A stretch of DNA of 12,491 nt from Cerioporus squamosus (GCA_022592435.1 JABYQS010000828.1:1-12491); one strand, 5' to 3'; shown: positions 1 to 8,451, counted from the first letter of the stretch. Numbers and translations: made by a program. The notes: a model not told the origin generated them from the letters alone.

Positions 1-1800
1 AAGGTGGTACTCTGCAACTGCTTAGTGCGGAACACTCACCGGCTTTTGTCCGGAGGTTGTGCGTGTGACTGAGAAGGTTCTGTAGCTACCGGTTGTCACC
101 GATGAGCACGCCGGTCGCTCACGAAACGCCAAATGGTCCCACAAAACTCGTGGAGAGCATGACGGGGCAACTTGGTCCCAGAAAAAGGCTCGCTGCGCAC
201 GCGCATGGGGAACGCTACCAGGTCGTGGTTTCGCAAACAACTCTTGTCATTGAGCTAGATGGGAGAGGCATGTATGCATTATGAGATACTTACAGATACC
301 GCGTCCAAAATCACGTTCATTCGACAGCGCACGTTGAACTGGCGGCGTTGTAGAGGAAAACCCACGAGATGGGCAATCAACGCCCAGGACTCGCAGCGGT
401 GGGCATAGCCCGGAGCGGCACGGGTTAGACGGGAAATTCGCCCGGTAGGACGCGAGGGTCTCGTGGTCGGAGGTAATGAATGCCGCCAATTGGAACTGAA
501 CAAAGTAGGCAGGATGTAATATGTCAGGTTGCACTGTCGTAAACACCTTCCTGGTCAGTACAGCTTACTGGTAGCAAACAAGATAAGGTAGTGTAGCCAT
601 ACTTAGTACGAGGGCCTTGATAACTAGAAAATGTATATCGGTCGTAGTTAGCCCGCTAAAGAGTAGTTGATGTTGATAAGGTACTACATGGTAGAGATCA
701 TGGAGGGATTCGCTGTCGTCGTCAGCAGAGGTCACACCGCAACGGACGCATCCTTTCCGCCCTGCTGAAATCCTGGCAAAATGGTAACGTTGCTTGATTC
801 CGCCAGGTAGAATATTTTACGTTTACGAGACGATAAGCCTCCAAGGAAAGTCTCGTTTAGGCAGGTTTGGAAGGCTTATAGACCTATTGTGGCAAGCGTA
901 AGGGGGTTACGTGCAATGTTTTAGAGGTAGCAAAACTCTTACTTTCAGCAATCCATTTTTTATGCCTTTACTAACCCCGGAAAGGATGCTTTCTTTGCAG
1001 TGTCACTGGCAAGAGACGTGGGCGTCAAGCCAACTACACACTGCCGTCCCGAACAGGCAACTCGGGCTTTGCCGCAAGACTGCCGACTGGCCTACTTACG
1101 CGCTGGACAAGGGCATGACTGCGAAATTTTTCTGCACTCCACCTCCCACTACCACCACCATCTCCCTCCATTTCTCCCTGGAAAATAACTGCATGTTTCG
1201 TAACATCTTGCCATGGCGTTTTTCAACGTGTGCATAGTCTTGGTGGCCACGAAGGAGTCGATTGATGGCACTGTGGCGCCAGCCAATAGAGGCTAGTATT
1301 CCTGGTCACGAGAGTGAACCAGGTTTGAGGTTGACAAATGCTGCATCAGTTTGGGGTGGGAAAGTCCACGTGGTGAAGGCTTCTGTGTTTGAAGTCGCTG
1401 GGTTTAGGAATTGTTTCCCATATCTTGTCCCATATCTTGCGCTGAATATCTCATGTTGAAGGTGGCGGTCGACCCCGGTTCGCCGCATGTTGTGAACTCA
1501 TGGGAGTCTCCAGGGGCGAATCAGCGGGCATGCAGGTGGCGGTTGTTATTATGACGACTTGATGCTGCGTCGCGCAAAATTTTGGCGTTGAGATTGTAAA
1601 AGCATGCAACAACAACAGCCGGGGCTCGATCCCGGGGCTTGCCATTCCTTGTTGAATCAACACAGACGTTGTAGCTGTTACGCTAAGAGGTCTATATCAG
1701 GCGAGGGTCGTTTAAAGTGAGGATGGTGCCATTCTTGGCACAGCGGAGCGCGGAACAAGAGGCACGTCCTTCTTCCGTGGGATGCTGTTTGTCGAGTCTC
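1..1800. other. No supportable gene
   Basis: I see no convincing gene in this 1.8-kb stretch. Open frames are short, overlap on both strands and show no recognisable family. The only small-scale structure noted is a 12-bp tandem pair at 1417-1428 and 1429-1440 (CCCATATCTTGY). A minus-strand two-exon reading at about 74-520 and a tRNA T-arm-like hairpin at about 1617-1635 were considered and rejected. It may hold decayed repeats, but nothing proves this. Confidence 0.5.
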
Positions 1801-2479
1801 GACTTCGGGGAAACCGATTGTGCTGATGCATCAGAAGCAGGGATGCTCGATTTTGGTTGGTCGCAGGTCGAAGGTCGCGAAACGCAGTGATCGAGCCTGT
1901 AAGGGCGACAGAAGGCGGGCAGGGGGAGGTGGAGAGGATCGCAGGCGAGGCGACCGCGCCGCGCCGGTCTGTTCTCTGCACTCCGTGGTTAGTCCGGTCT
2001 TCGTTGGATGCGCTGATGACTATGCGTGGGCGACGACCCCGCCAGGCAGCGTGAATCCGTGGCGGCATAAAACAGGCACGATGCCGCTGACTTGACCCTT
2101 GTATTTGCCGTACTCCATCGCGCCGAAGTGCGAACACGTCGAGGTCTACATGGTGCATCAGCGTGTGACGCAGCACTTACGCAGAAGCCGCCTGCATAAG
2201 CTGCCTGAAGAGCGGTCGAGCGGCGAGTTACGACACCCCGAAAAGGATATGCTCGCGGAGACCTCGCGGAAGCACTACGGCACTCGTGTCACCGCCATGA
2301 CAGGTGCCAAACGCCGCGGTAAGGATATCAAATTCCTCTCACCCGGATGCTGCGGACTTGTGCTCAGCCTCTTTGCCGCAAAGATCCGCGTTTGGATGAA
2401 TGACATGCTGTAGGCCCGAGTATATCAGTGCCGAACCCAGGACGACTCCTCGTCGTGTATCTCACCATCTGATACTGCA
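1801..2479. other. Weak open stretches upstream of the AT-hook-like gene; no firm gene
   Basis: A plus-strand frame is open from 2099 to 2413 (104 codons) and contains basic peptides such as KHYGTRVTAM and GAKRRGKD. It is in the same frame as the start at 2480, separated by a TAG at 2411-2413, and the frame is open again from 2414 to 2480. It could hold 5' exons of the next gene if an intron removes the stop. I found a GT-AG pair (2320-2368), but it leads to a new stop, so I do not join them. The family is not recognised. Confidence 0.25.
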
Positions 2480-3178
2480 ATGACGCCCTCTGAGTCCACC
2501 CCTCGCGAGCAGCCGGCGAATGAAAAGATGAACACAGACAGTAAGCCCGACTGTTTGGTACTCCAATGCGTCTGCGCGAGCTGACCCTTTGACCCCCGCC
2601 AGCGGACGATGGGAAAGTAGCGCAGAGAGCGGAGGAGATTCGCATCAAGGTCGAGGATGAGGAGGAAACCGTCTGGAATCGGGGCGCGCGGGGGGAGTAC
2701 CAGACTCCTGTGCCACCCCGGCCCTTGTCGAATGCACAGCTCATGATGTTGGGTATGCCGCTCAGGCCGCCGCTGCGACGCCCGCCCCCGCCCTCGCCCT
2801 CGCCCCCGCCAAAGGCCGTCAAGGAGCCCGCGCAGCCTAGAAGGCCTCCGAAGCCCACCCCGCGTATGTCATGTGGGCCGAGCCGGAGGGGGCGGCCTGC
2901 GAAGGTGAATGCGGGCATGTCCACCCTGCAGAAACCATGCAAGCTCCCAACAATGACCACCGGGGGCGCCGCCGCTAGAAGAGAATTAGCCAAGAACGCA
3001 GGATCGAAACGTATGTGCTGCTCCGTCATGGATAACCGCTTGCAACTGACGGACAATCGCAGGTGCTCGCTTGAGTGAACCGGAGTGGCCTGCGGCGGGC
3101 CCTTCAATGTCCGCACAGGCAGACAGCGAAGAAGAAGCTGGCGAGGACGAAGAGCCAATCGCCGGACCGTCGCGCTAG
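2480..3178 (+). CDS. Small proline-rich protein with AT-hook-like motif, three exons
   Basis: Exons are 2480-2540, 2603-3010 and 3063-3178. The introns (62 and 52 nt) start GTAAG and GTATG and end CCAG and GCAG, and both are phase 1. The product is 194 aa. It begins with a hydrophilic segment, then has an acidic patch (IKVEDEEE, about residues 33-40) and a strongly proline-rich stretch (about 70-100, PPPPSPSPPP). A basic RRGRPAK follows, whose RGRP core matches the AT-hook that binds the minor groove of AT-rich DNA. The tail is acidic and ends in AGPSR. The family is not recognised. Its last exon is 116 nt with a phase-1 start, exactly as in the zinc-cluster gene at 8452-9542, so it could be a relative that lost the zinc domain. 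The ATG at 2480 is the first in this frame after the TAG at 2411, but the frame is open upstream, so a 5' exon may be missing. DNA binding is inference. Confidence 0.6.
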
Positions 3179-3709
3179 CCTAGCCGAGAGGGGTAACTGT
3201 ATCAAATACGAGCCGGAGAACCATGGTGAGGTTGGGTAATCGGCGTATGTGACATGCGCTAACCATTAATCAGGATTGAAGACGCAGATGGAGCGCCGGC
3301 GTGATCATGCAGTCGAAAACACTGCTCCTGGGTCGACGTTCGAATACACAGCTGAGGGGTCCACCCACGAGAATTTAGGTCTAATTGGCTGTTCGCGTTG
3401 AGACTCGTCTACCTCGCACTCGCGCGTATTACCCCGTGAGCTTTGTTACTTCGCATACATAGATTCGTTAGTGATGCACCCCCGCAGTGTGCCTCAGTAA
3501 CTGTATCGCCACCGATGTGATCTCAAACGCAAAGCAGCATTGTGCATACTCGCCACTGTGGCACGATCTTGCTGAGAGGAGGCATCGGGCCAGTCGGGCA
3601 GGTACCCCGCGAGCGAGTGTAGATCGCGCACACGCTTGGACTTGGTATGTGAAAAGGAGGGATGCCATTTACCTACTGCCATCTACCTACTGCCATCTTG
3701 CGCTACTCA
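3179..3709. other. Intergenic; one strong intron-like segment at 3226-3273
   Basis: No independent gene is supported. The segment 3226-3273 (48 nt) looks like a spliced intron: it begins GTGAGG, has a CTAAC branch-point-like sequence at 3259-3263 and ends ATCAG. The frame joined across it is open on both sides, from after a TGA near 3071 to a TGA at 3399-3401. It reads out of frame with the preceding gene's last exon and may be an alternative 3' end or transcribed UTR. The far end has a perfect 14-bp tandem duplication at 3671-3698. Confidence 0.35.
3671..3698. repeat. Perfect 14-bp tandem duplication
   Basis: ACCTACTGCCATCT occurs twice head to tail (3671-3684 and 3685-3698), just beyond the predicted stop codon (3710-3712) of the minus-strand gene, so in its 3' flank. 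It is probably replication slippage. Confidence 0.9.
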
Positions 3710-4784
3710 TCATGACGCGACGCGACCGATCGATCGCGACGCGATCGATCGGGGACGACAAGAATGCACGCCCCGCAACATACGGACGCGGGGCGGAAAA
3801 ACAATGTTACGTCCGAGGTTCTTCCTGCGTACTGGTCAGTTATCGCTGCGCCACGGCGAACAAAGCGCGTACTCACACACATACACAGGCATCGCCATGC
3901 TCGTCCGGGCCGCCTGCGATGAAGACGCCCTGCCAGTTTGGAGTAGCCTCCACGAAGTCGCCGACCTCCTGAATGTATTCGGCGACTTCTTCGCCAGTCC
4001 TTGGTAAAGGGATCTTTATGGAGCGCTGCATGGCAACAACGGACACTGACCACGAATGCTCCTCATCGTCGTCCTCTTCCTCTTGTTCCTCGCCCGATGC
4101 CTGAGTGTGCTCCGTCGCGCGCGCCACCGCGGCGCTTTGGTTGCGGTCTTGGGCGAGGCTGTTGTACTCTTGCTGTTGCTCGACCGGCAAGGCATCCCAT
4201 GCTATCTTGCAAGCTTTGCGCCATGCCCCCATATCAGGACGCATGCCGCCTTTGGAGCTTTCGACAACAGGCACGGCAGGACGAGCGGACGACGACTGAA
4301 ACATGTCCAGACCACTCACCGCTCTCGGTTTGCGACACTGCTTCTTGCGGGGCTGGCGAAACGTCCGGGTCCGCCCGGGCGTGTCCTTGCGATCTGCCTG
4401 GCGAGTCTTGTGCAACCAACCTTCCAGCCACTTGTAAAGGATCTAAGGGCGGTGTCAATACTCGTCCGCGTCTGCAACAAATGAGAAGACACGTACGTCG
4501 GACATGCGACTCATCGTTGCTTCGAAAGCCGCCTCGGTCTCCGGGTGTATGCGCCTCAGGTGCGGCTTGGGAGCGTTGTTCGCATTGCGATGGCGAGTCC
4601 TCCATTCCTTGTCGCTCTCGCCAGGTCCGGGGGCGGTGAGTCGCTCTCGAAATCACTCGGTGAGTATCGCGGCGACTTGCTTGACAGGATTCTGACTCCG
4701 CGGCACAGCGAACTTGGCCTGGATGTCGGGCGTGTGAGCGATGAGCACCCTCAGTTCGACCGATGCATCCGCTAGGATGGTCAT
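3710..4784 (-). pseudogene. HMG-box-like / AGGPD-motif orphan-family gene, 5' part damaged
   Basis: Minus-strand exons are 4784-4497, 4442-3877 and 3824-3710. Introns of 54 nt (GTACGT...CTTAG) and 52 nt (GTGAGT...CGCAG) keep the frame across both joins. The product would be about 322 aa. Visible in order are a helical N-terminal region, the segment ETEAAFEATMSRM with LYKWLEGWL, a basic stretch, an HMG-box-like helix (WRKACKIAWDAL, EYNSLAQDRN), an acidic run near EEQEEEDDDEEH, and WQGVFIAGGPDEHGD. I recall this architecture as an uncharacterised family common in agaricomycetes, with no known function. An in-frame TGA (4653-4655) interrupts the N-terminal region between AAILTE and FRERL. The only upstream ATG (4784) lies inside a palindromic repeat, so the original start seems lost. 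Translation from the ATG at 4514 would still give an intact shorter protein. A gene that is truncated but still expressed is the main alternative. Confidence 0.6.
3726..3752. repeat. Perfect 27-nt palindrome
   Basis: CCGATCGATCGCG at 3726-3738, one A, then its exact reverse complement at 3740-3752. It lies in the last exon of the minus-strand AGGPD-motif gene, about 15 bases upstream of its stop codon, so it would be transcribed as a hairpin near the 3' end. Nested CGATCG units contribute to the symmetry. Confidence 0.9.
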
Positions 4785-4825
4785 CCTGTAGCGGATGCAT
4801 CCGGGTTCAACGGATGCATCGGTCG
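4757..4825. repeat. GATGCATC foldback element, copy A
   Basis: A 15-bp perfect inverted repeat bounds this 69-bp element: CGACCGATGCATCCG at 4757-4771 and its reverse complement at 4811-4825. Inside is a third GATGCATC (about 4793-4800) and a smaller inverted pair (GCTAGGAT against ATCCTGTAGC). The reverse complement aligns with copy B at about 9901-9970, with the three GATGCATC cores at the same offsets and one single-base gap. No clear target-site duplication is visible. It resembles a miniature foldback or MITE-like repeat and lies over the missing 5' end of the minus-strand AGGPD gene. Confidence 0.8.
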
Positions 4826-4939
4826 GGAGCGCCGTGGTAGACGCCAACAGATGCCTGCCAGCATACCACACAGCGAGTGGTACGCTCACAATGGCGTGCC
4901 AGAGAGGCGACAGAGTGCGCACAGTGGTGCAGACGATGC

Positions 4940-5370
4940 AGCGTGATCGTCGTCTCCACCCTTCACCGCACTCTCTCGCCTCTCCGGCGCGCGTCGGGCT
5001 TCGCGAGAGTAGAGAGAGGCGTTCGAGGGCGGTCGCGCTCACCTCACCGAGGACGCGAGGGAGCTGGAGGGAGGTGGAGACGACGGTGCGCGTCGTCTCC
5101 GCTTGTTCTCCGCTTTCTTGCGGTCCTCCTATGTCGGCAGGAGCTTGAGGACGGCGTCGAGGGTGGTTGGAGGCGAGCGTGAGCTGAGCGAGGGCGGAGG
5201 AAGGCGGAGGAGGCGGGCACGCTCGCGCTGAGGGTCGTCGAGGACGCGCGCAAGCTCGAGGACGGTGGAGACGACGGTGCGCGTCGTCTCCACCTTGTTC
5301 CAGGGTCTCGTCTCTTCTGTTCGCCGCACTCTCTCGCATCTCCGGCGCGTGTCGGGCTTCGCGAAGGTGC
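4940..5370. repeat. GC-rich duplicated block with hairpins
   Basis: A 43-bp segment at 4964-5006 recurs at 5322-5364 with three differences. A second unit, ending in a foldback, occurs at about 5048-5100 and 5238-5294. The foldbacks are GGAGACGACG (5076-5085) against CGTCGTCTCC (5091-5100), and a 13-bp arm pair at 5264-5276 and 5282-5294, each with the loop GTGCG. Both 43-bp copies encode SPHSLASPARVGLRE in the plus direction, in the frame that leads into the dioxygenase exon. The block may be part of that gene's 5' region or a dispersed repeat beside it. Confidence 0.75.
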
Positions 5371-5372
5371 AG

Positions 5373-6900
5373 ACATCCGGTCGAGCGCGGAATGTCCAGA
5401 GGTTGAAGAAGCCGTCGCGGATGCGCCTGGAGTTGGCTTTGAAACGTCGTGCGACGAGGACGGTATCCTCGGCGGGGAAGCCGGCGAGCAGCCCCTTCAG
5501 AACTCTCCTTCTCCGCCGTCTACCCTGGCTCCTGCTACCTCTCTCCCTCATGACCCAGTCGCCTCCACCGACAATCTCGAAGCACCCCGTCGTGTGTCTG
5601 CGCAAAACAAGAGGTCGCACGCAAAGCGTGCGAAGCAGCGTGCAGCTGTCGAGGAGGAGAAGAGGGCGCGAGGAGATTGGACGAGCACCTCGAAGCCCCC
5701 AAAGCAACACGTCCTCGATAAAGCTCGAGACGTGAAGGCTGTTGAGACGTCCTTCTCCCCTGCGCAGGAGAGAGCGATACCAGCGGGCGCAGGCTTCACC
5801 GCAAAGGCTGAGGGTAAGACTCCAGACGACAAGGTGCCTCGTCGACTGGACGACTTCGACTGGAGTGTGTGGAGGCACATCCCCTGGGACGGTAGGTAAG
5901 CATGTCTTATCCCCTCTCAGAAACGTACGCTGAGGAACACAGCGAGACCTGCGTGATCGTCAACTCCGAGGGCGAGGTTCTGGCTGTGCTTCCCAAGACT
6001 CCCAAGGGTTCTACCTGGGAGCAGGCCATCAAGGAAGCTACGATACACATGACGAAATCCAGAGCGGAGTGCGGCAAGGATCCCAACCTTGAGCACCGAC
6101 GCGGTGCATACTCGACTGCTACCGGCGGGTGGTCTTACGGAGGAGGACAGCCTGTACGTTGCAGCATCCTTATGCACATCGCCAGCTGACGTGGATTGTC
6201 AGGAGCCCATGAACCTGGTCGAGAAGACAGTGAAGGCTCAGCAAACGCTGCGTGCATTGCTCAACAATTCCGCGGTGCGGGAGATAGCGGGCTTTGGAGA
6301 TAGTGAGTGATGCATTATATTGCTCGACGTTGCAGCTGACGCACTCGTTCAGACTGCCTGAAGACGTACGCCCCCGATCTGCATGCGTACTACGAGACGA
6401 CACAGACCAAGATCGCGGAGCAGTTCCCCAATCTCGCGCCCGTGTTCCCTAACAGCGTGTTCGCCGGCGTGACCTTCAACCTCGGACCCAGAACGGTGAC
6501 GTTCGGCCATCGCGACCACCACAACCTCCCTTTCGGTTGGTGCTGCGTGACGGCCCTCGGAGACTTCGATCACGAGCGAGGGGGTCATCTTATCCTGTGG
6601 GATTTGAAGCTGGTCATTCAGATCCCCGCTGGCGCATCGTACCTCATCCCATCGGCCATACTCAAGCACTCGAACGTCGACATTGGGAAGCAGGAGACTA
6701 GGATGTCTATAACACAGTACTCTGCTGGTGGCTTGTTCCGCTGGGTTGCTTGCGGCATGCGCTCACAGGCAGCGTACACACGGGAGGGAAACGTCATGCC
6801 CTCAGCTGAGGATAGGTGGGACGAAGGCATCGCCCTTCTGCGTAGATGGTCTGGGAACCCGGAGAAACCTGTGTGGTCACGCGGGCAGCAGCGGAACTGA
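5373..6900 (+). CDS. TET/JBP-family 2-oxoglutarate/Fe(II) dioxygenase (candidate 5-methylcytosine oxidase)
   Basis: Exons are (5373?)-5895, 5943-6153, 6203-6302 and 6353-6900; the introns of 47, 49 and 50 nt are all GT-AG and all preserve the frame. At least 459 aa are encoded. A charged, low-complexity N-terminus with a basic patch (KRSHAKRAKQR) precedes WDG and a small strand-rich region, then HRRG...SYGGGQ. The double-stranded beta-helix core follows, with HRDHHN at about 6508-6525 (Fe ligands His and Asp, plus the Asn of the TET-type HRDxHN motif), GGHLILWDL, the distal Fe ligand His in ILKHSN (6667-6669) and the 2OG-binding Arg in ETRMSITQY (6700-6702). The catalytic set is complete, so the protein is probably active. 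Family members oxidise the methyl group of thymine or 5-methylcytosine in DNA; the substrate here is inferred. The frame is open back to 5183 but has no ATG. I placed the left edge after a GTGCAG acceptor, so a 5' exon is probably missing. In fungi this family is often linked to KDZ DNA transposons. Confidence 0.88.
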
Positions 6901-7152
6901 AGTTTGTCTTTTGTCTGTTCACTCTTGCGGGGATGTGACTGACGATGAAGGCAGGAATTGGTCTGGCGCGCTACTTTGCTGGGCAGCAAATCTCTGAGCT
7001 TCAACAGTGGGCTAGCAGAATGGATGATTGGATTGCGTCGCTGGCCCTATACTTCGTGCACTATGTAAACAGCATGCCCCCTCGGTATTCGTACATACAT
7101 GTCCAGGATGGTTGCAGTACAGTACGATACAGAACGTCGCTCGTGGACGTAC
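6901..7152. other. Convergent 3' intergenic spacer
   Basis: 252 bp between the dioxygenase stop (6900) and the stop of the minus-strand zinc-cluster gene (7153). A short plus-strand open frame runs across it without family resemblance. The 3' UTRs of the two convergent genes probably share or overlap this space. Confidence 0.5.
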
Positions 7153-7863
7153 TCAGGCGCAATCTGCCATGATCACGTCCCCCGCCCCCCCATCACGTTC
7201 ATGGTCCTCCTCCGAGCTCGACGCGCCTTCCTTGGCCGCCTCCGCCTGGTCTCCCCGCTCCGACGAGCTGTCCGAGCCGAACTCGAGACTGTCGTAGAAG
7301 AATTCTTCGAGCTCCTCGTCGTCATCGACGACGTCCTGGACGATGGGTTGCGAGAGCAGACTGAGCGGTTGCGATGTGCGGTCGCCCCATACCGCACCAG
7401 CAGGAACGATGATGATCTGGTCGCCCTTGTCGGCGTCGAGCTCGTCGACTGCCTCGTAAGGGAGACAGGAGGGGGGGTTGACATATCCACAGCCTATCAT
7501 ATCTGCGTGGGGATGAGCAGTAGTTGGCGTGGCTGGTAGATAGCACGCACAATCTTCCCAGCTGCAGCGGCCCCAGCCTTGCACCCAACAATCGAAGCAT
7601 CGATACGACGACAAGTTGTGGATGATGCACATCCTCTTGGCTCGGACGCAAGCGTTGCATGGGGTGGCACGGGCGCGACATATGTCCCTGAAGAACTGCA
7701 CGTACTGGGACTTCGTAGGGAACTTGTCGACGCGCAGGAGAGCGGGGAAGATGACAATAGGTATGAGTTGGTAGCGAGCTTCCGCGACCTCGCCGTACCA
7801 TGAGGGGTGGTACATATCCCACTGCACGAGCAGGCGGCGAGCGAGTTTGACCTCCGGAGCCAT
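7153..7863 (-). CDS. Small Zn2Cys6-type cysteine-cluster protein, divergent-pair member 1
   Basis: Exons are 7863-7551 and 7502-7153, giving 220 aa. The 48-nt intron (GTGCGT...CGCAG, 7503-7550) is a multiple of three and lacks a stop, so retention is also possible. I accept it because it sits at the same place and phase as in the paralogue at 8452: four residues after the sixth Cys, phase 1. Residues 8-45 carry ARRLL, YHP and FPALLRV, all shared with the paralogue. The cluster C69-x2-C72-x6-C79-x9-C89-x2-C92-x7-C100 fits the fungal Zn(II)2Cys6 consensus, and CVRAKRMC has the usual basic residues of the DNA-contacting helix. The rest is acidic and serine-rich (DDDEELEEFFYDS, SSSEEDHE), possibly an activation-type tail. 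There is no fungal-specific transcription factor middle domain and the protein is short. The ATG at 7863 was chosen over one at 7905 because it matches the paralogue's start. A regulatory role is inference. Confidence 0.8.
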   Translation of the reverse strand: MAPEVKLARRLLVQWDMYHPSWYGEVAEARYQLIPIVIFPALLRVDKFPTKSQYVQFFRDICRARATPCNACVRAKRMCIIHNLSSYRCFDCWVQGWGRCSWEDCACYLPATPTTAHPHADMIGCGYVNPPSCLPYEAVDELDADKGDQIIIVPAGAVWGDRTSQPLSLLSQPIVQDVVDDDEELEEFFYDSLEFGSDSSSERGDQAEAAKEGASSSEEDHERDGGAGDVIMADCA

Positions 7864-7938
7864 CGCGATGTTGAGGGAGTGGCAGACCGCCGTCACTACG
7901 TTCATGCAGGCTTTATCTGCGTATCATACTGGGTCCGG

Positions 7939-7977
7939 GCCCGGTGCTATTAGTTCATGAGAGAGCCCAGTGCTATT
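7939..7977. repeat. 13-bp direct repeat in the divergent promoter
   Basis: GCCCGGTGCTATT (7939-7951) recurs as GCCCAGTGCTATT (7965-7977), 26 bp apart. The single difference is a CpG-to-CpA change. The second copy overlaps an ATTGG. It is a candidate paired binding site upstream of the minus-strand gene. Confidence 0.6.
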
Positions 7978-8058
7978 GGACGATGGGACGATCGGAACGT
8001 GGGCAGATGAGCACACCGTCGACGCGGTCACATGTGCACATCATAGTCATTGGAAGTA

Positions 8059-8106
8059 CGCGTGCACCTGACCGTGTCGCGCACGCGCGCACCTGACCGC
8101 GCCGCG
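8059..8106. repeat. 23-bp direct repeat in the divergent promoter
   Basis: Two 23-bp copies, 8059-8081 and 8084-8106, are offset by 25 bp and share the invariant core GCACCTGACCG. They differ at three positions, all T in the first copy and C in the second; two of these are CpG against TpG. The core contains CACCTG, an E-box-like hexamer. The short regular spacing suggests a tandem regulatory site or a local duplication. Confidence 0.7.
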
Positions 8107-8451
8107 AACGCGCTATGGAGAGCGCGTCGAGAATCGCTGTCCTTCAACATGGAGTATGATGGGGCTGGACCGGTGTACGAACGGGCACCCCGTATGTGAA
8201 GGGTTTGAACGCCGCTGCAGCAGCGTCCGCACGAAGCATGCTCTGGTACCCCCACGCATCATTCTGCATACAGTAGCTATTGGGGCGCCGCCGCAGCAGA
8301 CTCCGCCCTGACGGCGATTTCGACACATTACCGCAGCATGGTTGTAGAATAGTCAAATACTGCTCATCCACCTTTGCATCCTAGACAAGCTTCGTATTCC
8401 CCCACGCCCTCCGCCCACCGACATCTCTGCTTCTCACATCTGTTCCGAATT

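Larger units (their letters stand above)
7864..8451. promoter_or_regulatory. Divergent promoter region of the zinc-cluster pair
   Basis: 588 bp lie between the two divergent ATGs. It contains two direct-repeat pairs (7939-7951/7965-7977 and 8059-8081/8084-8106) and three ATTGG pentamers, which are CCAAT boxes on the other strand (about 7973, 8049 and 8278). No other gene is evident. Because the flanking genes are paralogues, shared control from this segment is plausible but not shown. Confidence 0.5.

Noticed and set aside
74..520. Possible two-exon minus-strand gene near the left edge
   Set aside because: The best intron would be only 39-51 nt with alternatives, and neither exon resembles a known family.
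1614..1640. tRNA T-arm or pol III B-box-like hairpin around GGCTCGATCCC
   Set aside because: The loop is not canonical, no matching acceptor strand, anticodon arm or A box was found upstream, and a lone hairpin is weak evidence for a tRNA or SINE.
2364..3158. 264-codon minus-strand open frame opposite the AT-hook-like gene
   Set aside because: It is antisense to a well-spliced plus-strand model, crosses its introns and has no recognisable domain.
4293..4316. GTGAGT...TTTCAG pair inside the AGGPD-motif gene
   Set aside because: It is only 24 nt, too short for an intron, and the unspliced reading (SGLDMFQSS) fits the surrounding protein.
5129..5878. Long minus-strand open frame opposite the dioxygenase exon
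   Set aside because: It is low-complexity Arg/Ser-rich translation of GC-rich repeat and antisense coding DNA; the plus frame has the recognisable family and splice sites.
7503..7550. Unspliced reading of the minus-strand zinc-cluster gene
   Set aside because: The 48-nt segment is in frame and lacks a stop, but the paralogue has an intron at exactly this codon and phase, so splicing is preferred.
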